DNA of 22,753 bases from Polysphondylium violaceum (taxonomy: Eukaryota; Evosea; Eumycetozoa; Dictyosteliales; Dictyosteliaceae): assembly GCA_000277445.1 (NCBI GenBank), contig AJWJ01000392.1, positions 1-22,753 on the forward strand, read 5' to 3'. Positions 8,481 to 17,715 of the stretch are shown here, one piece after another. Under the pieces are notes generated by a model, which was not told the origin of the DNA, did no database searches, and saw nothing but the letters and a program-made list of their open reading frames with translations. Position numbers and translations under genes: made by a program. Within the stretch, counting starts at the first letter, position 1, and every line of letters starts with the position of its first letter.

Positions 8481-8815
8481 ACTTTTTAGTAAAGGTATCT
8501 ACTATTTAATAATAAATAGTTTTTTTGTGAAATTTAAATATAATTTATATAAATTATTATAGATGACTCCTACAAAACATAAACTTTAGTGGATTGGTTA
8601 CTATCAAAAGTCGATAAATTTTTGACTTTATCTTTTTATGACAAAAATACATAAATTCCCAATAATAGGATCAATGTAGAGGAATTAAATATCTGGATCA
8701 GTTGTTTTTGGTATTTAACCTTTACCACTAATGATTTGGATTTTTATTTATCATTTTGCAGAATTTGGTTGGATCATGGGAGATAGGATTTTGTACTAGT
8801 AAAGAATATTTTAAA
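8481..8815. other. Convergent spacer between cytochrome c and the ankyrin-like gene
   Basis: 335 nt of A/T-rich 3' flank for both genes. A GTATCT...ATTATAG pair at about 8494-8562 could be an intron in the cytochrome c 3'UTR. Nothing else is seen. Confidence 0.4.
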
Positions 8816-10996
8816 TTATTTCTTTTGTCTTTTTTTAGGTGCAGACTCCTTATTATTGGTTGTTGGTCGTTGATGATTATTATTGGATACAAATATAGAA
8901 TCGGGTACTATTCCAAATAAAGTGAGACCATCTTGGTATTTGTCAAGATTCTGACGATGACCATCATTTAATACACATCCATATTTATGTACAAGATCTT
9001 TTAATATATCTCTTAATGTTTGAATCTTTTTTTTATCCAATTTTACTATAGCATCAAACATTGATTGAAATAATGGTTTGATTTGAAATTTATCTTGATT
9101 TCTGTAAATATATTCCAAACACTTGAAACAATCAGGACTATCCATCAATAAACCAACCATTGAATCAATAGACGAATATTTGTTATTATCAATGAGATAG
9201 ACAATCTCATGAAATTCACATTGAGCTTTTTTCTTGTTTATATAAATATCACGAAACTTGGGACTTAAGAATTTTTCTTGAATGAGAAACTCTATCAATG
9301 GGGGATTCGATAAGCATATATTGATAAAATACTTATTTGGAGTTCCAAACAAAGCATTGATGCATTTGAGAGGTGATGAAGAGGTGAAGCATAATGATCT
9401 ATTTTTGTGGATAAAATCAATGATTGCTAGATTTTGGCAGTTGAATAATAGATTAAATACATCTGGCTCCAATAATTCAAATTTATGTTTGTTGAATATA
9501 TATTTGATACCAACAAAATCATTTTCATGTATTGCAATATCCAACAAGTCAGAGAAAGTCTCATGTAGCTCTTGTTGGGTGACACAGTCTGCAATGATTC
9601 TATCGACGTCATCCAATAAATGTGTAAATGGGTGACCATTCGCACACATCTCAAAGAATTCTTCTTTGTTATTTGAAAGAAATATACCATGGCTATACAA
9701 AACTTTGATCATATGATGGTTTTTATGATCTATACAAGCAGTAAAGAGCTGTGTTGTATCGTCAGTTTCCAATGTTTCTTTGAATAATGGATACAAGAGA
9801 TCAAAGTTTTTAGCATTTCCATGAATACAACAATAGTACAAAACTTTAAATCCTTGGATAGTGTCTTGATCCCATAGCCTTTCAAGAATACTACATTCAT
9901 ATTGAGAGAGAGTTTTGCCCATTAGCATTGTAAATAAATCTTGTTCCAAAGTTTCAAATTCGTATAGTATCCCTCTATCCCAGTTGAAAGATAATAGAAT
10001 TTTTAGAGACCCCACTTTAATTGCTTCCTCTATTACCAACGTTGAAATTTCTATCACCTCTTTATCATTTTCTAAATCATTTCTATTGTCTTCTTTGGTG
10101 AGGTCTCTAGAAATATGAAAGTAAACTTGATAAGAAAAAACCTTGATACGACTTGATAAAGCTTCCCATACCTTGAAAAATACCTCTTCACCTTCTTTTA
10201 TTGATAATACCCATATTTCAACAGCACTATTAATATTAAATATGAAACCTGGTTCCTTGATCGCCAACATTAGTTCACTGCTATTTTTGATAGTATTTCT
10301 TTGTTTTTGAATGAAATCCAAGGCTTTATCGGTCAAGATAGAATGATCTTGAACAAACAGAGGCAATAATGAATCCAGTATTTCAAAACGAGGTCTATAT
10401 CCATTCATGTATCCCATAATAACATTTATATCTTGATTTTGAATTGGTGATGGTGTATATTTTACAACTAGATCTATAAATTCTTTTGTGTAATTTTCAT
10501 CTGGTCTTTTATCCCTATCGACGTTTACCAAAAAAGTAGGAGTAGGTTGAAACCAACCATTTTCAAGTAAAAATGATAATACTTTGATATCCAAACTCTG
10601 AATTCCTTCTATAAAATCAAGGTCTCTAGCATAACCATTTTGATATAAATATTTAATTACATCTGTATTGGTGATTTGAAAAATGATTTCCTCAAAGTTA
10701 TTTTCATAGTAATACAAACTATAATACTTGTATTTTTCAAAGAGAGTGATAAACATCTGTGTATCTGCATTGGCAACAATTTCAAATAGATCATGAGGAT
10801 TAACATACAAAATGCTATTGTTGTTTATCTTTTCTCTTGCTAAACCAATGTGACTATACTTTAACATCCAACCAACATCTACAATATCATTGTATTTTAA
10901 TGGATATCTATTGATCTGTATCTGATGTACAGCGTTGAATATCTTTTTTGATAAATAATTATTACAAAATACTGATCGATAGTGTTCTATTATCAT
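8816..10996 (-). CDS. Ankyrin-repeat-like dictyostelid family protein
   Basis: A single-exon 726-aa protein. The N-terminus (FCNNYLSKKIFNAVHQIQ, then YNDIVDVGWMLKYSH) resembles the conserved head of a large ankyrin-related family expanded in social amoebae. Helical ankyrin-like units can be seen, for example VIKYLYQNGYARDL (113-126), KVLSFLLENGW (138-148), MIKVLYSHGIF and GIKYIFNKHKFELL, each pairing a helix with a short turn. The repeats are degenerate. The C-terminus is hydrophilic and Asn-rich and ends in a basic KESAPKKRQKK stretch that could be a nuclear signal. There is no catalytic motif. The likely role is a protein-interaction scaffold; partners are unknown. A C-rich/G-rich element lies in its promoter at 11093-11122. 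Confidence 0.7.
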   Translation of the reverse strand: MIIEHYRSVFCNNYLSKKIFNAVHQIQINRYPLKYNDIVDVGWMLKYSHIGLAREKINNNSILYVNPHDLFEIVANADTQMFITLFEKYKYYSLYYYENNFEEIIFQITNTDVIKYLYQNGYARDLDFIEGIQSLDIKVLSFLLENGWFQPTPTFLVNVDRDKRPDENYTKEFIDLVVKYTPSPIQNQDINVIMGYMNGYRPRFEILDSLLPLFVQDHSILTDKALDFIQKQRNTIKNSSELMLAIKEPGFIFNINSAVEIWVLSIKEGEEVFFKVWEALSSRIKVFSYQVYFHISRDLTKEDNRNDLENDKEVIEISTLVIEEAIKVGSLKILLSFNWDRGILYEFETLEQDLFTMLMGKTLSQYECSILERLWDQDTIQGFKVLYYCCIHGNAKNFDLLYPLFKETLETDDTTQLFTACIDHKNHHMIKVLYSHGIFLSNNKEEFFEMCANGHPFTHLLDDVDRIIADCVTQQELHETFSDLLDIAIHENDFVGIKYIFNKHKFELLEPDVFNLLFNCQNLAIIDFIHKNRSLCFTSSSPLKCINALFGTPNKYFINICLSNPPLIEFLIQEKFLSPKFRDIYINKKKAQCEFHEIVYLIDNNKYSSIDSMVGLLMDSPDCFKCLEYIYRNQDKFQIKPLFQSMFDAIVKLDKKKIQTLRDILKDLVHKYGCVLNDGHRQNLDKYQDGLTLFGIVPDSIFVSNNNHQRPTTNNKESAPKKRQKK

Positions 10997-11359
10997 TATT
11001 ACTATTATTATCTGTGGTGTGGCTTTTCTGAAAGAAGTTATTCACTTTTTTTCATCACAAGTAATATTTTTTTCCTAGTAAAAATTTGGAGCGGGTGGGG
11101 CAATCACAATTTCCCCTCCCCCTCACATCTCAGTACATTTTTTGAAAATAAGAGAGTCATTTCTTTTGGGTAGCGTACAATATTATACAGTCATGACCAA
11201 TTTTCTATATCTATTTATTTAAAGACTCTTTTGAATATATTTGTCATTGTTAAGCATTTATTGAGTTTTGCTTTGATCCACCATACTTTTCTGCTAATGT
11301 TGTCTAGTTACTATACCTGTAATCAAAGATTTGTTGAATTTTCATCATTTGAATAAATA
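10997..11359. promoter_or_regulatory. Promoter region of the ankyrin-like gene
   Basis: 363 nt between two minus-strand genes. The striking part is a G+C-rich island, GCGGGTGGGG (11091-11100) followed by CCCCTCCCCC (11113-11122), in otherwise A/T-rich DNA about 100 bp upstream of the start codon. GGGTGGGG is close to the G-boxes seen elsewhere in the window. The rest is the 3' flank of the RING gene. Confidence 0.4.
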
Positions 11360-12268
11360 TTATTTCTTTTTTACATATCTTTTTTCATTATTATTTGTAT
11401 TATTATCATAAAACCTATCTTCATAATCAACGTCCTCATCTTCATCGTCATCATAGTATTCATATTCATCTGAATATTCTATATTCCTTCTATTGTTGTT
11501 GTTGTTGTTGTGTTTCTTCTTATTACTACTATTATTATTGTTACTATTATTATTATTACTACTATTGTTATATAAATGAGATAAATAGGTGCGCTTTAAA
11601 TCATTTATCGTTTCATCATACATGTATAGTTCAGATAAAACTTGATCGGGATCAAAGGCGTTTTCATATTGTTCCAAACTCTTTTTCTTTATAAATAAAT
11701 TATCCATGATTGTTTCCAATGTTTTTATATCTTGATCATTCATCTTTTTCGTAAAGTAAACCTTATTCCCACCACTGGGTTGAATGTTATCCAATTGAAT
11801 GGTAATAAGTTGACACTGAGTTAAGAGTTTTTCAATCTCTTCTAAAAAATACCTATTATCCAAACATGCCAAATCTACATCAACAAGAGAGGGATTTGGT
11901 TTCTTTGGCTCCAATACCGTTGTAATTTCTTGACTATTTAATTTATATAGGCTTTTAATTTCTATTTGTAAATGTTAGGTTATATAATATATCATTATCA
12001 TTATTATTATGATCATCTATTTACCTATTTTACATAAAGGACATTCGTTTTTATTCTTTGACCAACTATCTATGCATTCAAAACTAATGTATAATATTAT
12101 TAGTTATTATAATTAATACTATCATGATCTATATCATGATACATACCAAAATAAATGATTACACTCTTGAATTGTCGTCGGGTCGTTGATTGGTGAGAGA
12201 CATATACTACAATTTGATGAATCTACTGCAATCTCATTTGTTTGTTGTATATTTACTTGTTTGTTCAT
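11360..12268 (-). CDS. RING-finger E3 ubiquitin ligase, Topors-like RING
   Basis: Three exons (12268-12147, 12083-12025, 11961-11360) with two 63-nt introns give 260 aa. An N-terminal C3HC4 RING uses Cys20, Cys23, Cys36, His38, Cys41, Cys44, Cys55 and Cys58. Its core CNHLFCFECIDSWSKNKNEC is very like the Topors RING (FCFxCVxEWSKNKxECPLC), so E2 binding and ubiquitin or SUMO ligase activity are expected. The middle part (about 80-180) is helical with no family I recognise. The C-terminal third is an Asn/Ser run followed by an acidic Asp/Glu/Tyr stretch and a basic end. The gene diverges from the RBR ligase across a 519-bp promoter. The third exon alone would miss the RING entirely. Confidence 0.88.
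12120..12141. repeat. 9-bp inverted repeat in intron 1 of the RING gene
   Basis: TATCATGAT (12120-12128) and ATCATGATA (12133-12141) flank a 4-nt loop, starting 5 nt after the 5' splice site on the minus strand. This parallels the donor-proximal palindrome in the PhyH gene intron. Confidence 0.6.
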
Positions 12269-12312
12269 ATCTTAATATAAGATGCAGCGCTGTTTTTTGT
12301 AATATAAATGAG

Positions 12313-12344
<32 letters not shown>

Positions 12345-12787
12345 GAAAGTTAAAGAGATTTTTTTTAATTTGACAAGATATCGGTGTCCAAAAAATCTGG
12401 GGCTATGAAATAATATATCAAAAAATGATAGTGTGGGTGGGGGAGTCTAACAACAACAGCAAAGAGTGATGTATTTTCACACACAAAAATTTGATAGTGG
12501 TACTTGGGTCTTATTCTACATAATATTGAAAAAGACAACAAACAGTATGAGAAATTCCTTATAAATTCTTTTAATTATTTTTACATTATATATTAAATAT
12601 GAGAAATTGGGAAGAAAAAAAAAAAAAAAATTGAAAAAAAAAAACATATGAAACTCCACACTTTTTTGATATTATTATTATACACTCATTAGCATGATTT
12701 AATAATAAAATATCCTATTATATAGTTTTCAAGTGTGCACCTCTAAATGTCAATATATTAATATAGTAATTAGAGATTAGTTTAAAA
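12269..12787. promoter_or_regulatory. Divergent promoter shared by RING and RBR ligases
   Basis: 519 nt with a 30-A homopolymer (12313-12342), a G-rich box GTGTGGGTGGGGGAG (12431-12445) and two further A tracts near 12616-12643. Long dA:dT tracts usually exclude nucleosomes, which fits a bidirectional promoter. Confidence 0.5.
12431..12445 (+). promoter_or_regulatory. G-box-like element GTGTGGGTGGGGGAG
   Basis: It shares GTGTGGGTG with the box at 3916-3927. It is placed roughly 160 bp from the RING start and 340 bp from the RBR start. It resembles Dictyostelium GBF-type G-boxes; binding is not shown. Confidence 0.35.
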
Positions 12788-14423
12788 ATGGATTCTTTGG
12801 AAGATGGTTACCAAGAGATACAAAATCAAGAGATAGAAGTTCTCAAGTCAATGTTTGGTGAAAGTTTTTATCAAACTGTAGTTAATAATAGTGATGATCA
12901 AGATGATTCACTTTCAATTAGAAATAATGTATGTTGTATTTATACATATAATATCTATAGAGTATATATTCTAATATACATAGTAGATAAAGTTTTTTGT
13001 AAATGTACCTGAAGGATTTTCAATTGCAACTTTTAATAGTTTAAAAGATTCAAAAGATAATAATAATACTACTACAACTACTACTACAACTACAACCACA
13101 ACAACTACATCGACAAATGATAATAGTACAAAGGAAGATTTAAAATTATATCCAATTAATCATTTACCATTTGTTGAATTATCATTTGAATATACAAAGA
13201 ATTATCCAGACTCATGTCCAAAGATATATTTATCATGTTCATGGTTAAGATTGGATCAAATGTACGCAGTTGTAAAGAAATTAGAGTCTGAATGGTCTAT
13301 GGGTGAATTTGTCATTTATAAATACTATGATTGGATCAAGACAGAGATGTTTAGGTATTTAAACATTGAACAGTATCAATTATTTACCAATGAACCAATG
13401 GATTTTCAACAAGAGTCTAGCGATCAAGTTTTATGGTCATGTCAAGATGATTGGGTATCATTGTTGTCGGCATTACCCATTCTCTTACAACACAATCTAC
13501 ATGAATCAAAGAGATCATTCTTTATGGAACCGCAACATGAATGTCCTATTTGCTATTGCGAGTATCCGTCTGATCAATTTATCCTACTCAATTGTCTACA
13601 TTATTCTTGTCAAGATTGTACATCTAATATCTGCAAGATCAATATACAATCGGGTGATATTGGTCTGCTAAAATGCTCAACCATTGGTTGCAATCAACTA
13701 TTTGATCAGAGCTATATTAAATCTGTTGTCACTGCCAATGAATATGAAAAGTATGAAACCTATTTACAAAAAGAAAAGGGTCTCTTCAAGTGCACAAGAT
13801 GTAAAGATGGTTGGTCATTTATTGATAACTATACAAGATCAAGCTTTTGTACAAAATGTCATTACTCTTCATGTACACTGTGCAATGGTGAGTTTCATCC
13901 AGGTTTACCTTGTCCCAACATGGTTGTAGTCAGTGGCGATAACCAACCAATCGTAGCCAAACAAGCACTTAAACGTTGTCCTAGTTGTGGTATGATTATC
14001 GATCGTTACGAAGGATGCAATAAAGTAGTGTGTCGATGTGGATGTACTTTTTGCTGGGTCTGTTTGAAAACCATCAAAGGCTACGACCATTTCCAACAAG
14101 TATGTGAACTGTTTGGTATGCCAAAAGTACGTGGAACCAATACAAAACGTGCTACCATTGTCTACTTTAGTGACTATACTCACTGTGGCCGATGTAAATC
14201 CATGGTATTGAGAGCCAACAAAAACAATCACTGTTTCTGTACCCAATGTCGCCAGACCATATGTTTTATCTGTAAAAAATTTATCAAAGGCACCACACAC
14301 TTTTCCCAAGTTGGTTCCATTTGTTGTCAGCATGGTGATCCCCCCAATCACACCTATGACCAATCCTACATTATCAATAGCAATGCAAAAACAAATTACT
14401 ATTATGATGAAATTGGTTTTTAA
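12788..14423 (+). CDS. RWD-RBR E3 ubiquitin ligase (RNF14-like) with an extra C-terminal Zn module
   Basis: Exon 1 is 12788-12928; exon 2 starts at 12993 (or 12987, a tandem acceptor adding Ile-Lys). The protein is 523 aa. An N-terminal RWD-like domain (NQEIEVLKSMFGESF..., VNVPEGF) contains a poly-Thr insertion. RING1 begins at Cys231 (CPICYCEY). The IBR follows (CTRC...CTKCHYSSCTLC). RING2 spans about 385-414 (CPSCGMIIDRYEGCNK...FCWVC), with Cys399 the expected thioester Cys as in parkin and HOIP. Ubiquitin transfer should therefore be intact. After RING2 comes a second, similar cysteine module (CGRC...CFCTQCRQTICFIC, ending KGTTHF versus KGYDHF) with Asn at the catalytic position. The order RWD-RING1-IBR-RING2 matches RNF14. 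Confidence 0.92.
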
Positions 14424-14454
14424 CTAATAAATATACAATCATATCATATAATAT

Positions 14455-15171
14455 TTATTTAAATATTTTACTAAAGTAATTTGTAAATTGTTTTTTAATA
14501 TTATTGTTTATAATATTATTATTTCTTTTAATTATCAAATTTTGACTACTCTTTTTTCTTAGGGGAATCATTTTCAATGTGATTTTGTTGTTTGATAAAT
14601 TGAAATTTAATTGAGCCAATGTCTTTTTTAAATCATCTCTTGTAAATGTAATATTGGTGGAATTATTTGCCAACACTACTGTGTAAGGACGATTACTACA
14701 ATCTGTTCTATTTCTATTTATAAATTCTTGAACATTTTCAAGTAATTCATTTTCTTGAAATATATTTTTAATCGATTTGCCATTTGTTTGAATTATTTTT
14801 ATTTCTCTATTAAATTATATTAATATATTGTTTGAATCAAATATTAAAATATATTACATACACTGTTGTATTTTTATAATCAAAAGGACATTTATGTAGA
14901 GATGGTTGTGAATGATTGATACAATGTTTATTATTACAAAGATCACATGTGATTTCATCATTGGCTCTACAATTTGAATATGAACATTGGAATTTTAATT
15001 TATAAAATGAATCATCTCTAGATATCTTTTTTTAATTGGCAAGATAATTAATATCTATTAATATAAAATTTCAAAATAAATTCTTACAATTTCTTCAAAT
15101 GAATCAAGTTTTCTAAGAGTAATACTAGTAGAATTTATACTATAACTACAGTTATTATTATTTAATTGCAT
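14455..15171 (-). CDS. AN1 zinc-finger protein, ZFAND1-like
   Basis: Three exons (15171-15088, 15025-14862, 14806-14455) with 62- and 55-nt introns give 199 aa. One AN1 finger is clear: Cys42, Cys47, Cys55, Cys58, Cys63, His66, His72 and Cys74 (CSYSNC...CDLC...CINH...HKC). ZFAND1-type proteins have two AN1 fingers and a ubiquitin-like C-terminus, and act with p97/CDC48 and the proteasome in stress-granule clearance. Here only one finger is seen, and the Asn-rich first exon replaces the other. Residues about 85-160 (EIKIIQTNGKSIKNIFQ... TVVLANNSTN... LKMIPLRKK) could form the ubiquitin-like part. Family is reasonably sure, orthology is not. The gene converges on the RBR gene, 31 nt away, and diverges from the HSP20-like gene. 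Confidence 0.75.
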
Positions 15172-15979
15172 TTTTAAATATTTTAGAGTTTTATAAAAAA
15201 TTTTGAATTTAAATGAAGGAAGACTCGCAAATTTCCGATAGTGGATAGAGTTTGATAACTTTTTCAGAGATAAATTGTTTTATTTTAAATAACAACACCC
15301 AAGTTTGGGCGGGACAGTTATTGGATAAATTTATCAAATGTTTTATTTTATGTTCAACCACTATTTTACCATATCTATATTTAGTATAGACAAAAAAACA
15401 AAAACAACATATTTTCACCACCACATTTTTCAAAAACTAATCTGTGTGATTGTGTGTATGTATGTTGGATCTAGATTTTATCACTCAAACATACCCCATC
15501 AAACACATAACGGTGAAAGGTATGATGTGGATAAAAATCAATTATTTATAAATCAATTTACGAGTATATTGGATAAATATACAATAATAATAAGATTGGA
15601 AGTTCATAATAGTGTTGATAGAAAACACAATAGCGCCATGAGTATGTAGCATGGATTATTGACAATAGTCTTTAGCATTACCAATCTATTATCTGTAAAG
15701 ATATTGATAAACATTGGTATTAAAGATTTAGGGAGACATTCTTGTGTAAATGGTTCTGAAATGGTGTATTGTATTGACTGAGGCAGGCTCGATTGCTAGT
15801 ATCGTTCCATAAAGTCCTCATCATGGTAAAGGGGATTATCAATATCAATCATAAAATTAAATAAATAAAAATAAAAAAATGAAAAAAAAATTTTTGTCGT
15901 TCGATTTTTTTTAGTCGTTTTTTTTAAAAAATCCGACAAAGGTTTAGTGTTGTCTAAGTCGATCAAGAATATATAAATA
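15172..15979. promoter_or_regulatory. Divergent spacer between AN1 and HSP20-like genes
   Basis: 808 nt. It holds promoter DNA for both genes, with a coding-like relic on the minus strand at 15604-15852. A GGGCGGGAC motif at 15308-15316 stands out in A/T-rich DNA about 140 bp from the AN1 start. No RNA gene is seen. Confidence 0.4.
15604..15852 (-). pseudogene. Coding-like relic on the minus strand, one in-frame stop
   Basis: From an ATG at 15852 the frame reads MIDIDNPLYHDEDFMERY, meets TAG at 15798-15796, and then stays open for 63 more sense codons (QSSLPQSIQYTISEPFTQEC onwards, with hydrophobic YILMALLCFL near the end) before TGA at 15606-15604. One stop in 83 codons is far fewer than chance in DNA this A/T-rich, and the codons look genuine. 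It may be a dying gene fragment, or a piece using a splice I did not see. The family is not recognised. Confidence 0.35.
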
Positions 15980-17108
15980 ATGGTTGTTACTAAAGCTAAA
16001 ACTACTTCTACTAAAGCTGCTGCTGCTGCTGGTACCACTAAAAAGGTAGCCACTAAAGCATCTACTCCATCAGTAGAACCAGTTGCCACCAAAGCCACTG
16101 CTACTGCTACCACTAAAGCTACTACTAAAACTACTACTACCACTGCTAAAAAACCAGTTCAACCAGTCAAAAAAGTTGAAGAAGAAATTCTCGATGGACC
16201 AAAAGCAATGACACCAATTTCACCACCATATTCTCTCAGAATCAATAGATACAAAAAAACAGTTGTTGCTAAAATTACTCTTCACAAAATTCCAGACAAG
16301 TGTATCAATCTTCACCCAACCCCAACAGAATTTTACGTAGATACCCTCAAGTATACAAAGAAATTCATTTTAAAGTATGTTGTTATTCACAATCAATCAC
16401 TACTCTGTTTTAAATACTAATAATTCATTTACTTTCAAAAGAGTTCCATATCCAGAAAATGTTACAGTAGATGATAATAATGTTGAAGTTACTTTTGAAC
16501 ACGATATTCTCACTGTTGTTCTCCCAATTAAAAAAGGTTTAAGTGACACCAAGAATATGAAGAAAAACAATCAACAAAAACAAACAAATAAAAAGAGAAA
16601 AGTTGAACAAGCTGAAGTTGAACAAGAAGAAACTCAAGAAGAACAAGAAACTCAAGAAGAACAAGAAACAGAACAACAAGTAGTTGAAGAACCAGCTCAA
16701 GAAGCACCAAAGAAAAAGAAATCAAAGTTTGCAGATACTGAAAGTTCAATTTCATTAATCAACGATCTTTCTGAAAAACAAGATAAAAAGAACACTCTTT
16801 TAATTGAAAACGAGAAAAAGAAATCAAAAGCCATTGCATCAAAAGCTGATGAAAAACAACAAAAGAAACAAAGCAAAGTCACTAGAAAAGAAAATGTAAT
16901 TAAAAAACTCTCTGGTCAATCAACTGATGAACAAGTTGAACAAGAACAAGAAGAAGAACCAGTCGCTGTTGAAGAACCAAAATCAAAATCTGTTAAAAAA
17001 GTAGCAACAAAGAAAGCCGCCGTCGCTGCCGCCTCCACTTCACCCAAAAAAGTTTCCTTTGGAAAGGCCAACGTTAAACTTATTCCACCCAGACCAAACA
17101 AGAAATAA
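15980..17108 (+). CDS. HSP20/CS-fold (alpha-crystallin-like) protein with charged tail
   Basis: Two exons (15980-16374, 16442-17108; 67-nt intron with a TACTAAT branch site) give 353 aa. Residues 1-65 are low-complexity Lys/Thr/Ala. About 84-161 forms a beta-sandwich: TEFYVDTLKYTKKFILKVPYPENV then VEVTFEHDILTVVLPIKK, which parallels the small-heat-shock-protein pattern GKFxRRFxLPENxxxxxVxAxxENGVLTVTLPK. The rest (about 165-353) is Lys/Glu/Gln-rich, with a KKRK nuclear-type signal near 180 and acidic EEQETQEEQ repeats. The likely role is a chaperone-like or scaffold protein acting in the nucleus. The CS domain of p23/PIH1 proteins is the main alternative. The intron falls inside the domain, and splicing is required to complete it. 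Confidence 0.72.
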
Positions 17109-17715
17109 GAATAAATTATAATATATAATATGAATATGTTTTTTAATTTTCAATCAAATTTTATTTTATTTGTATTTGTATTCTCAAATTGAATAAATGG
17201 TGAATATCTCAAATCAAGACCTTTAGCTTTGCAGAAAATCACTCGAAATTTTTTATTTTTTAATTTTTATATTTTTTTTGCTGGTTCCCCTCCATGGTGT
17301 GTGTTTATTTGGTGAATTTTTATATATATCAGTTGTGTGCAAAGCAAATAATAATACAATACAAAAACAACAATTACAACAACAACAACAACAACAACAA
17401 CAGTGAATAGATAGTATCTGTACTTGTTATATAGATGGTCGTGTGATAAGGTATTTGGGTGTATTTAGCTTTCAAGATACATTTGGATTATAACATATGT
17501 TGTAGTCTCTGAAGAGACACACCCAAACATAATAACATTGCATTTCATCTACACAAACCACCGTATCTAGTAAAACAAAACGGCAATAACAACAACAATA
17601 GTAGATTGTAATAATACATTCATATTTATATATCATACAAATATATATTATCATATTTTTTGTGTGTGTAACAACATTATTTATTTAGAAAAGTAATAGT
17701 AAGAGTAATAGTAAA
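17109..17715. promoter_or_regulatory. Intergenic region with CAA tract upstream of the coiled-coil gene
   Basis: 607 nt of 3' flank of the HSP20-like gene and promoter or leader of the next gene. It carries a (CAA)n tract (17377-17402) and A/T-rich DNA. No other feature seen. Confidence 0.5.
17377..17402 (+). repeat. (CAA)n trinucleotide repeat
   Basis: Nearly nine uninterrupted CAA units in non-coding DNA, 314 bp upstream of the ATG at 17716. Such tracts are common in dictyostelid genomes and prone to length change. Confidence 0.85.

Noticed and set aside
11395-11694. 99-aa plus-strand ORF rich in Cys and Tyr
   Set aside because: It is the reverse reading of the Asn/Asp-rich tail of the RING protein.
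13905-14363. 152-aa minus-strand ORF
   Set aside because: It is antisense to the cysteine-rich RBR region; the plus-strand frame has all the zinc motifs.
15209-15433. 74-aa minus-strand ORF upstream of the AN1 gene
   Set aside because: It starts and ends in promoter-like DNA and shows no family pattern.
15338-15649. 103-aa plus-strand ORF between AN1 and HSP20-like genes
   Set aside because: No recognisable domain, and composition like spacer; the minus-strand frame nearby looks more coding-like.
15796-15798. In-frame TAG read as a recoded codon
   Set aside because: No recoding signal and no known TAG recoding in these nuclear genomes; a gene relic is simpler.
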